Shown: positions 1 through 12,514 of the stretch, one piece after another
Layout of the letters: each line of letters begins with the position of its first letter
Position numbering within the stretch: the first letter of the stretch is position 1
Source of the DNA: Rotaria socialis
Lineage: Eukaryota > Rotifera > Eurotatoria > Philodinida > Philodinidae
Direction: 5' to 3'
DNA: 64,000 nt
NCBI GenBank assembly: GCA_905331475.1
Contig: CAJNYU010002258.1
Span: 62,001 to 126,000, forward strand
The notes under the pieces: generated by a model
Databases searched by the model: none
Told to the model about the DNA's origin: nothing
The model's input: the letters and a program-made list of their open reading frames with translations, nothing else
Translations under genes and position numbers: made by a program

Positions 1-229
1 CTCGTTCAGCTCGTTGTCGCATTCGTTCTCTTAGAGTTCGAACCTCTAATGCAGCTGGATTTGGTAAATGCGAATGATCGAACATGTTACCAGAAAAACG
101 TAAAAATTCATCGTTAAGATTTGTATGTAATAAAACACCACAGTCCCGATTAGCACATCGCCAAAATTTAATTGTCTTAGTTTTATTGTAGTTCTTCATT
201 TGAAAATCATAACCGTTGACTGTTAACAT
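1..229 (-). CDS. FLYWCH-type zinc finger protein, N-terminal part (runs off left edge)
   Basis: An open frame on the minus strand begins with ATG at 229-227 and continues without a stop to the window edge (76 codons). The translation has the FLYWCH zinc-finger layout: GYDF near residue 6, FWRC at 22-25, a second Cys at 30 (RDCGV) and a DHSH pair near 51-54, so the Cys2His2 ligands are all present. It is followed by a basic segment rich in Arg and Glu (LRERMRQRAER). FLYWCH fingers bind DNA and occur both in host regulators and in proteins linked to Mutator-like transposons. The downstream part lies outside the window, so host gene and transposon gene cannot be told apart. The start is chosen because the FLYWCH core begins five residues later. 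Confidence 0.75.
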   Translation of the reverse strand, partial: MLTVNGYDFQMKNYNKTKTIKFWRCANRDCGVLLHTNLNDEFLRFSGNMFDHSHLPNPAALEVRTLRERMRQRAER

Positions 230-279
230 TGTTTTTCGTTTGTTTGTTATTGTTTTACGGATTGTAATTTTAGTTGACG

Positions 280-341
280 GTGGTGATGGTGATGATGATG
301 ATGATGATGATGATGAGAATAAAGAACATGATGATGATGAA
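280..341. repeat. GAT/GGT trinucleotide microsatellite
   Basis: A run of GGT and GAT units (280-316), interrupted by about 12 bp and followed by another short GAT run (329-341). It lies upstream of the FLYWCH start codon. The small ORF across it, mostly methionines, is an artefact of the repeat. Confidence 0.8.
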
Positions 342-599
342 GTTTCATCAATTAATGCACATACATTCGGCTCCATTTAAAAATAATTGTGTTTATTATT
401 TCGAATCCTTACGTATAGACACAGTCAGTTATGTAACGATGACCAATGGTCGTTGATCTTTTCATTCTTAGCCATAAGTAAGTAACTTCACCATTCATAA
501 CTTTATCCTTTAATCGACATCAATGTATTTGAATTGCAGCGTCATCTGTCTATTGAATCCATCAAACATCTTGAGGATGAGGGCAATGAAAATTTTTAC

Positions 600-806
600 G
601 AAAGAGATATTTTTTCACCGCACATTTTTCAAAAGGACAATTAGTTCGAGGGACATTTTGCAAAAGGACAATTAGTCGAGGGACATTTTTCAAAAAGACA
701 TTCAGTTCAAAGGACATTTTCTCAAGGACCAAAATCTCAAGGACATTTTTTCCAAGGACCAAAACCTGGGGACATTTTGTCAAGGACATTTTCCAAAGGA
801 CATTTA
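600..806. repeat. Imperfect tandem repeat, unit like AAGGACATTTT
   Basis: The motif (A)AAGGACA(A/T)TTT recurs about ten times in 200 bp with spacers of 8-20 bp, such as TCAAGGACATTTT and CAAAAGGACAATTAG. It resembles the subterminal arrays of the hAT elements further along, but I could not find matching inverted termini. Confidence 0.6.
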
Positions 807-1924
807 TGACGTAATTCGAATTGTATAACTAAGAATAGAAGGCAGACTATAAATCATACTTAATTATTCAGTCTGAGAAAGCATAATTTCTGAGATTCTA
901 CAGAATAACCGTAAGTTTTTTAGGTTTACATGATTACTTGTAGCAAGCGAGGACTATAAAGATGAGACATCGTCTCTTTTTCTCTTGTATCGACATCAAA
1001 AACCAGCATACAATAAGAAAAAGTTGCAGAGCTCTGATGGAATTTTCTTTTTCTGAAAACTATAATCATTTTCAAAATAAAAATGGGGAAACTTCGGATT
1101 TCATCCGAGAGTTATGTGTACTGCAAAAAGTGCATGCGACATATGAGTCATTCTAGAATGTCTGAACACGAAAATTATCATGAGAAACTAGGCAATTTGA
1201 TTTCTGGATGCAGTTTTTGTGCATTTTGAGACGTTTTTCAGGCGATGATTCATTAGAAAAATATGACTTAGTTCAAAACTAATATCCGATTTAGAATCAG
1301 CGTTAAAAACTAAGTCGATTTGTATATGTTGTGGATAATTCTGAGAAAAAAAGTTTTTTTTGGAAAAATCCCTGTACCCCTCCTCAGGGATGGTCTGATC
1401 AAAAATGACAATTTTTTCGATAACTCAGCCATTTCTTGACGGATCCTTCTCATCTTCGAACTCGACCTAGATATTGATGAGATAATTCTGTGCACAAAAT
1501 TTATGCTCAACCGAATGTAATTGTGAAGAGTTATCGAATAAACGGACGGACGGACACACTGACCGATTCTATAGTGTACTCTTTTCTTTTTGAGTACACA
1601 AAAACCAGTCAAATATATTATCACCTGAATCAAAACGGACTTCTGATAGAATTCTGTAGTAGTCGATGACAACTTAACGTTAGATGTTGATTTTTATCGC
1701 ATTAACATATTACTAAACTGAACGGTAACGCAGCTCCAACAATATTGAAAATACACAAATGAAAATTCAGTAAATACAATATTTGTATACATCCTATTTT
1801 TGAAAAGGTTACAGCACCCAGTATACCGACTGCGATTATTTTTGAATTAAAAAAATGTTTGATAAACCTTCATAATCTGATTAGAAATCGGAAACTAAAT
1901 GTAATCTCAGATCAGATCGAACAA
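807..1924. other. AT-rich intergenic stretch, no gene seen; 1290-1675 looks like a dispersed repeat
   Basis: No ORF here has recognisable protein character. The part at 1290-1675 is less AT-rich than its surroundings. It includes a GGACGGACGGAC run (1540-1551) and a minus-strand frame of 120 codons with a composition unlike a protein. I suspect an old interspersed repeat, but only one copy is visible. Confidence 0.4.
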
Positions 1925-2160
1925 GCACGGTCGTTTACGACCATATACGGAGACAAAACGGTCATTTACGGTCGTCGTATACACAGTCCGGAGTACAATT
2001 TCCGTTTTATTCCGTATTTCTTCGTATACGGTTACGGTGATATACGACTACGACCGTAATACTGGACCATGTAAAACGCTAAAATACGATCGTTTACGGT
2101 TGTATATGGAGCGTAAACGGTCATGTACAGCCGTATACGAAGTCTGTAATCGCCGACCTG
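1925..2160. repeat. CGTATACGG/CGTTTACGG-rich interspersed repeat
   Basis: The words GGTCGTTTACG, CGTATACGG and their reverse complements occur many times on both strands across about 235 bp, so the segment is close to self-complementary. A shorter relative with the same words lies at 51040-51115. Ends and target duplication are not clear. Confidence 0.6.
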
Positions 2161-2257
2161 GATGAGCATCAGCATACAGTTCTTTCAGCGAGTTTTACAA
2201 CAAAGAATAATGTCACTGTTGTATGTGTTTAACTGATATGTTCTTTTTTTTTGAATA

Positions 2258-2555
2258 CTCAGGTCGAACAGTTCGGCCTGAAAACGGCCGGTTTCGGTTA
2301 GTTCCGTTGATTTTGTGAAGCAGTACTCTGGTTGGAAAATTTTCGGATTTTTTTTCCGGTGATTTCTCTTCAACTCCTGCCGGAAATCGCCGGAAGTTGG
2401 CAGGAATCCGCCGGAAAAATCCGGCCGTATTTTTGGCCGGAATATTACTTCGATGTGCCAGCAAGTTCCCATGTTTTTCTGCAGGATATGGCGACTTTCC
2501 CGCATATTTCCTGGAGTATCCTACGGGATCCAGTGGCCAAAATGCTCGACCTGGA
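2258..2555 (+). mobile_element. TA-MITE, copy 1 (TIR CTCAGGTCGAAC, TSD TA)
   Basis: A 298-bp segment, much richer in GC than its flanks, starts with CTCAGGTCGAAC and ends with GCTCGACCTGGA, near-perfect inverted termini. It is flanked on both sides by TA (2256-2257 and 2556-2557). The interior contains repeated GCCGGAA/TTCCGGC words and carries no real gene. Copy 2 at 27530-27816 has the same interior in the opposite orientation; copy 3 at 38046-38304 shares the termini. A TA duplication with short TIRs fits a non-autonomous Tc1/mariner-type element, though the family is not assigned. Confidence 0.85.
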
Positions 2556-2557
2556 TA

Positions 2558-4160
2558 TTAAAAAAATTAATTAAAAAATTTACTCAAGTCTTTTATTATT
2601 AAAATGAATCGATTTATTTTACAAGGAATTAAATGACTCGAGCAACAGAGATTTTTAAAGTTTCTGTTCAAAAACATTGATCCTTCTCATCCCCATCACA
2701 GCTAGTCAACATTTATAATCGATAAAATAACTGGTTTAAAAATCAACCATATTATAGTAATTTCCTTTGAATCTATTGACCGAATTGTATTGATATTTTG
2801 CGAAAAATGAATCGAATTATGTTAAAGATAAATTAATTGAGAGAATGATTTAGATAAGCCAATTCGAAAACGTTTTCTTTACAAAAACGACGTCACTGGT
2901 TCGATTTAAATTTTCACGCAGGCCGACAAATGCAGAATAAAAATTTATTATAATTAGATCAAGAATTTTTTATTAAGTCGTAATAATAGCTTCCGTATAA
3001 TAGAAAAACAGTGATATACTAGAGGAAGCTGTCCATTTATGTATACAAAAAAGAGTAGATAGCTGTAGCTTTCATTTGTATGAATGGTCAAATCTTTAAT
3101 ATTGGCTATGAATAAGCAGTTAAAATGCTATCCGAATAAAAATGAAACATAAAGTTAACATAGAATAATCAATAGAATAGAGACCATATTAGCCATGTTA
3201 TCGCGCATTATTCGGTTTTGATAACGTTTTTAATTCAACGACTATTGTATGTTGTATTGACAAATTTTATTTAACTTCAAAACGGAAATAACCTATTTTT
3301 TTCCGTTTGACTGACGCCTTATAAACGACTTGTTGACATACTAGTATTTCAAAAAAACTATTTTTGTAGGCAAATAAAGGCATAATGATTCTATTTTAGT
3401 GCATGCCAATTCCGCACTGCTTCGACTACTATTTTAAGAGCAAAGATTTAATGTGGCATAGACATTCAGAACATAGTTTAATGCATTAACAGAAAAAAAA
3501 GTCTATTATTGTTCTCGTTTACCAAAGAAAATTCTAAATTTTAGAAAAAGTAAATCGTTTAAAAATCTGATTTTTACAACTTTCGATCCTTGTCTCAGTG
3601 CATGTACATTTTGAAATGATAGCAAAAAAGATCTTAACTATTGATTTAATCGAAGAGAAGAAAATACGTCGAAAAACAAAATTATTTTTATAAAGCAACT
3701 ATTTTATGTAATAAAACACATGTTATTTATACCAGGAGAGGAGACGTTCTCAGCATGAATATATCGAATGAAATGAATTTTATTTTAAGAGAAAAAGTAA
3801 AGCAATATAAATTGATCGGTTTTAACAAAATTTTCCGTGTAAGTCATTAATGGAGGATTCAAAGTTGCCCTTCTATGAATAAGTTCGAAAATGATGTTTA
3901 AACACGAATCTTTACTTTAATTTGCTGACGAGAAATATAGCATGTGTATCATTGGGTATAGAAGGAAGAAATAACAGAAAAGCATGTTCTAATAATCCAC
4001 AAAAAATACTTCTGCAAACGAAAGAGAAAAGTGATACCACCATAATCAGTAAAATGATCTTGGAAAAATACTAGATGAAAAAACACTCCAACAGGGAAGA
4101 TCAAAATATACGTAACAGACTTTTTTTATGATATTGATTCTATACTATTTCTCGCTGTAG
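2558..4160. other. AT-rich sequence with no recognisable gene or repeat
   Basis: About 1.6 kb with frequent stops in all six frames and no visible protein motif, TIR pair or tandem array. Confidence 0.5.
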
Positions 4161-4500
4161 GAACTAACGCCTGCATTGGTGTTTGAACTTCAAGAAAAAT
4201 TTCGCGAAGACGGAAAAGATTCAGGTTGAATTTCGCGAAATAAGGAAAGAGTTGAATGAAACTAAAGTCGATATAAAAATAGTCAATGACCCTATAGACT
4301 CGTCAAATGAACCCATGGCATCATTTAACGCCAGAATGGAATCAGCAACATCAGAAAAAAAGTATTATTGGACAAGAGGGATAAAATTCAAAGAAAGATA
4401 AAGAAAGCTGAAGTCGATTATGAAGAAACAAACAAATATTATATGAAGAGCTGATAAACAAAGAAACACAACAACGAACTAAATCTGGTGGTGATCGATC
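4161..4500 (+). pseudogene. Decayed exon of a coiled-coil protein
   Basis: The segment is bounded by a good acceptor (CTGTAG, ends 4160) and donor (GTAAGT, starts 4501). Between them the sequence is protein-like but in three frames: FELQEKF, then EFREIRKELNETKVDI, then LLDKRDKIQRKIKKAEVDYE, then INKETQQRTKSGG. Composition is highly charged and heptad-like, as in a coiled coil. The frame breaks lie near 4220, in the A-run near 4357-4363, and near 4445. No parent gene was recognised and no companion exon is visible. Confidence 0.5.
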
Positions 4501-5227
4501 GTAAGTTTCCTACTCTAGTCATATCCATGCATCACGATATTGAAATCTCTTGCTTCATGTGTTTATTTGAGTCAAAAATCACCGATGAAGCGTTTAAACA
4601 ACAAAACTCAGAATAGCAAACCCACAGAAAGAAAGAAAAATAAGAATAAGTGACAATCAAATAATGTAACCAATAGAAAATCTTTTGAACGGAACTGACC
4701 ATTTTTTCCTGTAGATATGTGACTTTATTCTAATTCGAACAATAATAAATTCTACAATTGTAGATAGAACTCTCCTAGTTTACGCTGAAACAGATTATTA
4801 TATTAATTAGTTGTTTTTTACTTATTAATATATTTGTATTTATAATATTGTAACTAGTGAAGATAAATTTCACAGACAAGTGAATGTATTATTCAACGGA
4901 GAGCTGATACGGTGCAAATAAAATGAGAGATGAATATGAAGAATATTTAACCATTTTCATTTGCATATTGTTAGAAATATGTATTATCAAGAGGATAATT
5001 GCGATACACTGTTAAACATGCAAATGCGCCTTTTGCACATTTTCGACGAAAAGAAACAAGTTTCAAGATGGCCACGACGACTTTTAAAAGGTTTGTTGTT
5101 TAGTAGAGAAAACGAATATTTTAACGTTCTAAAATTAGCTCTTGTCTGATTGAATAGTTGTAAACAGTCTGAAATGTTTTTGTCTCGTGTCTTATCATTG
5201 ATTCATATTTTTTTTGTGCTTTTAGTA
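4501..5227. other. AT-rich intergenic sequence, nothing recognised
   Basis: Short frames at 4961-5149 and beyond start and stop without splice-site support or motifs. I see no gene here. Confidence 0.45.
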
Positions 5228-5252
5228 GATGTCATCAGTGTTTTTAATATTA

Positions 5253-5380
5253 AGTACCACAAGCAAAAGCAAAGTACCCGTGGTACTTACGATTTTGAAA
5301 AAGTACTTTGTTTTGCACTTTGCTCGGAAAAACAAAATACACTGATGGTACTTTGTAAAATGAAATAGTACTTTGTTTAT
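5253..5380. repeat. Left subterminal GTACTTTG/CAAAGTAC array of the outer hAT
   Basis: Words of the type AAGTACC, CAAAGTAC and GTACTTTG recur in both orientations over about 130 bp just inside the left TIR. A matching array lies inside the right TIR at 15511-15595. Confidence 0.7.
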
Positions 5381-5579
5381 TTGTTAGCCATTGTTTAAAA
5401 TTTCCTATCTTTCCTTTTGTTTACATATTCTTTTGTATTTATAGATGGAGCTAAGAAGTATTTATTAATTTGATTGAATGCATTATCGAAATTTCTTTTC
5501 TTTTTCTAGATATTGAATTGAACCTTGTTTTTGTAGATAACTTACTGGTTCTTATTTAATATTTAACTTTGACTCTTCT

Positions 5580-5668
5580 TTAATTTATATTTATTCATTT
5601 CATTGTTTTACTTGATTTATATTTATTCATTTCATAGTTTTACTTAATTTATATTTATTTATTGAATT
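5580..5668. repeat. Tandem repeat of about 33 bp, nearly three copies
   Basis: TTTATATTTATTCATTTCAT followed by a short GTTTTACTT spacer is repeated head to tail. It lies in the non-coding left part of the outer hAT element. Confidence 0.65.
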
Positions 5669-6430
5669 GATTTATTTAATATATTGTAAAAAAAATTAGG
5701 TGAGTACAATAATATTATTATTTACTCTCCTTTATTTAGTATGCATGATTAGATTTATCGATTAGATTTATGATTATGACGGAACCAACAAATGCTGATA
5801 AATCATCCAGTCAAAGATTATTGGCGGTTAATATTAATATTGATAATTTTCAGAGTGAACAGATTTTAAAATGATCGATCTGATTCACCTGTTAATGATA
5901 ACAAAATTTCAGATCAAGAAGAATTAGTTATTATCGATGAAGTTGAAACAGAAATTATACTGAATATATCTAATGAAAATAGAGCACTTATGTCAACAAA
6001 CATGGCCATGGATCATGATTATGATATGGCAACAATAGATGCAGCAACAGTAAACGTTCATTCACCAAATAAATCATCAAAGGAAATGACGTCTCATTAT
6101 TTACCTGCATGGGAAAAACAAATTTTATCATTTTATAAAACATATACATTTGATATATTTAATGTTCGACGCGAGAAACTCGTTTGCTGGTTGTATAACA
6201 AAAAAGATAAAAAGGAAAATGATAGTCTTGGATGTAAACTTTGTGAAAAATATCAAAAAACATTCAACTCAAATGGAAAAATGAATTTATGGTGTACAAT
6301 AGGATATAAAATAATTAAATTGTCAAAAATAAAGGAAGATAAAGAAAATGAAGTTCATAAACAAGCACAAGAACTTGAATTACAAACAGCATCTCATGCT
6401 CAACTAGGGATGCAACAAATCTTGAGTAGA

Positions 6431-6655
6431 TTTGGTATTTGAGACCAATTCCTTCAGATTTGGATTTGGGTTTGGAATTGCATTAGATTTGTGGCTTAGA
6501 TTTGGATTTGGGTTCAGATTTGAAAGTCAAGTTTGGATTTGGGTCCAGATTTGAAAGTCGAGTTTGGATTTGGGCCCAGATTTGAAAGTCAAGTTTGGAT
6601 TTGGGTATCAGATTTGATACTTAGGTTTGGATTTGGATCTCGGATTTGTAGAAAT
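6431..6655. repeat. Left subterminal array of the inner hAT, unit TTTGGATTTGGG
   Basis: About 12 copies of TTTGGATTTGGG-like words, partly in a larger unit of about 36 bp that also includes CAGATTTGAAAGTC. They face the reverse-complement array at the other end and probably bind the transposase. Confidence 0.8.
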
Positions 6656-7556
6656 TTCAGAAATAGTTTGAGATTATATGAGATTCATTTTTATTGTTAG
6701 TCCTATAACTAATGCGCCAGTCAAATATTAATTGAATAGCCCTGATATAGTTGACAGTTGTTTATGAGACTATAAGAAAATTCTTTATAATTAAAATGAG
6801 TTGGTACCAAATGTATCATAGTAGTTTTGGATGGAAATAACATCATTAAGCAAGCACAGAAGAAAGATCATCTTAAAGTAGCGAATTTATAAACAATTCG
6901 ACGTGTCAGAACTATGATAATCTTAGCTGATGACTCAGTAAGTATTAATAAGAAAACATCTTGATAATCGCTTCATTTTCAAAAAACAATACTAATTATG
7001 TGTAATTTCAGTCGTACTTGATTTACAGAAAAATTAATTTTTTATGGTGAATAGTTTCTTAGTTTCTGTTTAGCGATATTCATTTACGAAGAAAGATAAT
7101 TAGGATATGATGTCCATTAATTCTCTATTCAACATCCTTATTGGATAGAAGAAAATAAAAGAATTAAAATAATATTTCTCTCCATCGAAGTTAATAGGCA
7201 CATTACAATTGGTTGCTTGACTTTTGTATGTATATTGTCGCTAACAGCTTGAATGCGTAATATCTGGAGTAAAATACAGCGGTCATTGTGCACTAATTAC
7301 ATCAAATCAAGAAAGATCTTTTCGAAAAAGGAATAACAGATGTGAAAATTCTACTACAAAAAATAGTCTGTATTGACTGTTAATTCAACCAATCCGTTCT
7401 TAATATCTCTTTTCACATTCAAATTCGTTTCGTATATAGTTCCTCTGTGATCTTCCTTACTACTTTGTATATTTGTAGATCAGATCGTCACACGTTCATC
7501 ATCAAAACTCCTTCTTAAAAGCTTGATTCAAATCGTCTTCATTTAAATTTTTTAAT
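6656..7556. other. Non-coding 5' part of the inner hAT
   Basis: AT-rich sequence between the left subterminal array and the transposase start. No ORF, repeat or motif stands out. Confidence 0.5.
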
Positions 7557-10500
7557 ATGAATCAAAATACTCAGCCGATAAAAAGAACCAAAAAAAATTA
7601 TTTGTTAAGATCTCAAGTTTGAAAATACTTTAAACAAGTAGAAATTGATGGTGTACTTCGAGCCAAATGTGTATACGGAAGTTGTACTCAAACGTTATCA
7701 ATTCCAAATTGGTCAACATCATCGTTAATTAAGCATCTACGTACTGTCCATAAAGTTGATGATTTAAAAAAGAGTTCAAATGGTCGTGTTGCGACAGGTC
7801 GAGTAATACAAAAACTACCAAAAGCGAGAAAAAAACGTCTTGATCGTTTAGCTTTAGAAGCTATCGTACATGATGGTAGAAGTTTTAATGATTTTCATAG
7901 AAGTGGATTAAAGCGGTTTTTTCAATATGCAATTCCCGGTAAGATTAATCATTTTGTTTCTGTACCCCAATCATTCAACGTAATACTGATTTTTCTACTG
8001 CTGAAATGATAAGTGCCTATTCCATATCACTTAGCTATAATCTCAATTTCCTTCTTGTGTATTTTCACTTTAATTTTGCGAAATAATCGGCATCTTAATT
8101 ATTATTCGAACAAGTGAAACTAAAAAATCATTTTCACTTGCATAGTTCTCGCAAGATTTATATATGCTTACTTTATTTTTGAAGGTTATATTCCACCTCA
8201 TCGCAACACCGTTCACAATAAATTACAAGAGTTATATGCTTTTCATTACAAATTAATGGTCGGAAAATTATCGAATATATCCGATATTGCAATTACAACT
8301 GACTTTTGGTCGGATAAAAAATGCAAATCTTATTTAGTATTAACTGGTCATTTCATCACCGACGATTTCAAGTCTACCTCGATGATTTTACAATTTTCAA
8401 GTTTTGATAAACGTCATTTTTCTGATTTAATTGGTAAAGAAATCGAGAAGCAATTAACTGATTTAAATATATTTCATAAAATAACTACTATTACTTGTGA
8501 TAACGCACCTAATATGTTAGGATTATTTCAACATTTATCACGTGCTGATATACAGCATATTCCGTGTATGGCACACCTTCTTCATTTAATAGTATGCAAT
8601 GGTCTGGGTATTTGGGAAACAACACAGAATTACTGTAATGAAGGCTCTATTGAATCCATCAATAACAAAAATGAAGACGATTTTGATGAACGTCTTAGTC
8701 AATCTGTAAGGACAATGGATATTAGGGATGTTGATAGTATACAAGTACAACCTGATAATGAAAATCAACCAACTAAAGAAGAAGAAGAAACAGAATCTGG
8801 TGATGAAGTAAGCATCATTTATTTAAAAACGAAATCTGAATTAAGAAAGATTATTTCCTCATTGAGCATTTAAGCTTTGAAAAATCTAATCTGGTAAATT
8901 TTATATAAAATGCTCATCATCATGGTTGTATGAGACATAGGTGTCATGTTTCCATTTATTTTAACTTATAATTTCTTCTCATAATTTATATTTTTGCATA
9001 AATGCAGTTGATTATCATCTAAATTTAGAGTAAAAAATAACTGATGACAATTTATATTTGTTTTAATGTAACTTTTCTTCATAACATATATATACTTTGA
9101 ATACTAACAATATCTAATTTAATATATTTTTTTTATATAACTTGCTTTTAAATAATCTATAATTTATTAAATAATAGATTAAATGAATAATAAAATGAAA
9201 GTATTTTATCTCTTTTTGATATTGAAGACTAACCATAGAAACAAGGGGAGGCACGCATAAATGTGGGTTGAAAATAAAATCGTGAAAGAACGAATGTGAA
9301 CTTATTTCAAATAGGTGCAAGTTTCCAGACAAATGTATTATACGCGTTGAGAATCTGATGTGGTTTATAATGAGCATGTTCAGGTATATCTTTTTAGGAA
9401 TTTGCTCTCGTTCAATATTCAAGTAATTGCAGGCTTCCACTATTTCATTTCCTGACTTATCTTCAATGTCAACATAAATTAGAAAATTTCATTTTATTTA
9501 TAAATTGAAATATTTTTGATAAGTGATAAATCATTTCGAAATAAGCTATATTTAAAACAAATATAACTTGATAATGTGTATTAATGCTTAAATATAAATT
9601 AAAAAAGATTTATACTCAAACAAGTATAAATTGTCATAAAGCATTATTTGCCTTTTATATTAGTGATAAAATCAATTCTATTTATTTAAAAGTGTACACT
9701 ACGAGAAGAAACTATTTATTTTAATTTAATTTGGTCGTAAAGTAGCTCGAAAACAAATATCAATTGAGACCTGCGTTCTAATCGGAGTAAGAATCATCAA
9801 AGAATTCGAATAAGAGCGATTTGAAAAATTTTCAAATTTTCGTCTTGAAAATTCATTTGTTTCTTTTTTTTATAACCGTTTCGTAATGTTTTTATTCTTT
9901 TCTGATTTAGATCATTGACGAAGAAGCAGTACCTGATGATAAAGAAGAATCTGAATTGATAACAAGCAACTCGACCGATGCCAATGATGTTGAAACAGAT
10001 GAAATCGAAGACAATTTTCAAGTTGGATTAATCACAAGTGAAGATGACGATCAAGAAGAAGTAGCAACTACTACTAAACGAGAAGTTGGTCGTGCTTTGC
10101 AAAGTAAGAACAACTAAAATCGGATAAATCAAAGATTTCCTTCAAAATGCAATCGTAACAAATTAATAGCGATAAGAAACATCTCATTCTATGTTATACT
10201 ATTATAACTCATTGCGCCGGAGCAAAGAATATTGTTTTCTTGTGTATCTCGTGAGATGGCTGAAGATACAAGACAATTGATAGTGAGAATTTTATCGTAT
10301 TGATTTCAAAATTTATAACTCTGTAGCAGGACAAATGCCTTTTTCAGTCGAACCATATAAAAATACTGATGGTTTACGAATAGTCAGCAGTTAATTTTGA
10401 TTTGACACCAACTGAAACTCCTATTTTTCTCATCCTGAATGAATGATTAGTTTTTGCATTTTGAGTGAATCATACTTGATTAGTTTTCTAATTTTTCTAG

Positions 10501-11685
10501 AATGCCGTCAATTGATTTCTACAATAAAAAATTCCAATGTCTTTCAATTATTTCTGAAAGATTTGATAATTGAATTTAACAATACAAATGAATCAAAAAT
10601 AAACCGTTCACTTCAACTCGACGTGAAATCCCGATGGAATTCAACGCATTATATGCTCGAAGCGTTCGTAATATTTCGTCCAATCATCGATAGTTTATTT
10701 AAAAATATTCGTAAAATGAATTTGTCAAAAAAACAAACAAATAGTTTGTTAAAATTAGAAATATCTAATACTTGTTGGGATGTTGTTGAACAATTACTAA
10801 AAGTTTTAGAACCATTTCGTAATGCAATAGAACATATAAGCGGAACTCAATATCCCACAGTAGGATTAACACTGTTTGTTTTTCGTAAAATTCAACATCA
10901 TTTTTTGGAATTATCTCGACCTGATGATACTGAATTGCTGAAAAATATGAAGGAAGTTCTTCATGATAAATTAATACATTATATCAATATATACAATGAA
11001 GGTTTTAAAACTTTGATGGTAAGTGCACCATTCATAGTAAATAATCAACTAATAAGTGAGAAATTTCACTTAATATTCTTCTTTTATGTTAATGAAAACT
11101 GTAAAATTTTTAATATATATCAAAAACTAATAATTAAACAAATAGATGACATCTATAACATACATTTTTTTATAGGTACATGCTTATTTCGATCCTTATG
11201 GCTTTTCTGTATTGAGTCAAAAAGAAATTGGTTCAATCGAGCGCCATCTAAAAAATTCAATTCGTCCATTACCTGGTGAACAACAACCATCCACAAAAAT
11301 GTCATCAACACGAAAATTAACACCACTGGATAAATTTCTGAATTCGATTGATAGTGATAATAATTGTGAACCATCTTCAGTGAATAAACCACCAGCATAT
11401 TTTTTAGCGGAAGAAACAAAACGTTATCGTCAATTAGCAACACGTTTTATTTCTGATGTCAGTGAAGACAAAAGCGCTTTGTTCTTCTGGAAATGTAATA
11501 AGCATTTATTACCTGGTCTATCAACGTTAGCGAGAAAATATCTTGCTACTCCAGCTACAAGTGTTCCTTCAGAAAGTGCTTTTAGTAAAAGCGCATATTA
11601 TGGTCGAAAGGAGCGTACGAATTTAAATGGTGATAGTTTTTGCCAATCGGTATTTCTAAAGGATAAATTAGTTTCAGAACAATAA
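7557..11685 (+). pseudogene. BED-finger hAT transposase of the inner element, one nonsense codon
   Basis: Exons 7557-7938, 8185-8807, 9911-10103, 10501-11018 and 11176-11685, all joined in frame at GT-AG sites. Order: a BED-type zinc finger (KYFKQVE, then a Cys pair in CVYGSC and HLRTVH), a conserved block around HDGRSFNDF, the RNase-H-like catalytic region (ITTDFWSD; ITCDNAPNM; CMAHLLHL), an acidic insertion (8760-8807 and 9911-10080), KSRWNSTHYM, and the C-terminal hAT dimerisation block (PATSVPSESAFSKSAY). The only clear defect is TGA at 7620-7622, where BED fingers normally have Trp (SQV-stop-KYF), a one-base change from TGG. It is therefore recently disabled, or the base is an assembly error. 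Confidence 0.85.
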
Positions 11686-12514
11686 TTGATTATGTCAATT
11701 TGTGTTCCACAAAATCAACAGAACAGATATTTATTTACCGTCTATGACATTATTTTTATGGTATTCGTTTTTTTTTCATTTTCTATTTTTCCTTCACTCT
11801 AAAAAGTATTGTATTTAAAGCATTTAAGCGTGCTTCGACGCTCTTTTAAATGTCTGCATCTGCAACCATTTTGTGGAATTTTCGTAAAGAAACAATGTTT
11901 TTAGAGTGTTGGTTGTTGTTATGACTTTTTTATTTTCTTTGTACTTGTCATTGGATATTTTTCTTCTTGATGTTGAAGATATTTGCTTTTGGCATAGGAT
12001 AGATGATACAACAAAAACAACATAATAAACTGGATTTATTACTTTCAACTTTAACTAGCTTCTTTCCGGTCTTCAATAAAATAATTTTTTGCCTATGAAT
12101 CTAAAGGTTATTTCTAGTCGTAGAAAGCTACAGTAGACGTATGACAACCTTATTGATCGCATAGTCTTTCTTTTTGATAGTACGCAGTTTAATGATTAGA
12201 GCGTGTACAAAAAAGCATACTTCATTGCACAGCTTGAGAACTTTCAATTAAACTAAATATAATATTTCCCGCATCACAACTCGATTTTGATCATTCAATA
12301 GATGGTAATTTACCAGGAGTATGTATTTATGCATAAATTCAAGGCATTTGTAGTTCTAAAATATTCGAAAAAGCACTCTGAACGAACGCTACACTTATAA
12401 AATGATTCTCCAACAGTCAAGAAATATCAACTACTTTCGATATCTGCAACTATAAATAAAGTGATACAGAATTTATAGGACTAAGATGGGTGTATTGTTG
12501 ATGATATTTAATCT
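11686..12514. other. 3' non-coding part of the inner hAT
   Basis: AT-rich sequence after the transposase stop and before the right subterminal array. A 74-codon minus-strand frame here has no protein character. Confidence 0.5.

Noticed and set aside
1310..1672. 120-codon minus-strand ORF
   Set aside because: Basic, low-complexity composition, spans a GGAC repeat and a probable interspersed repeat; no motif or splice context.
2185..2574. Overlapping ORFs on both strands
   Set aside because: They lie across TA-MITE copy 1 and translate its palindromic interior; similar ORFs appear in copy 2 for the same reason.
6431..6655. Possible CRISPR-like array
   Set aside because: Units are degenerate, spacers are themselves repetitive, and the array is the mirror of 12515-12785 inside a eukaryotic hAT element.
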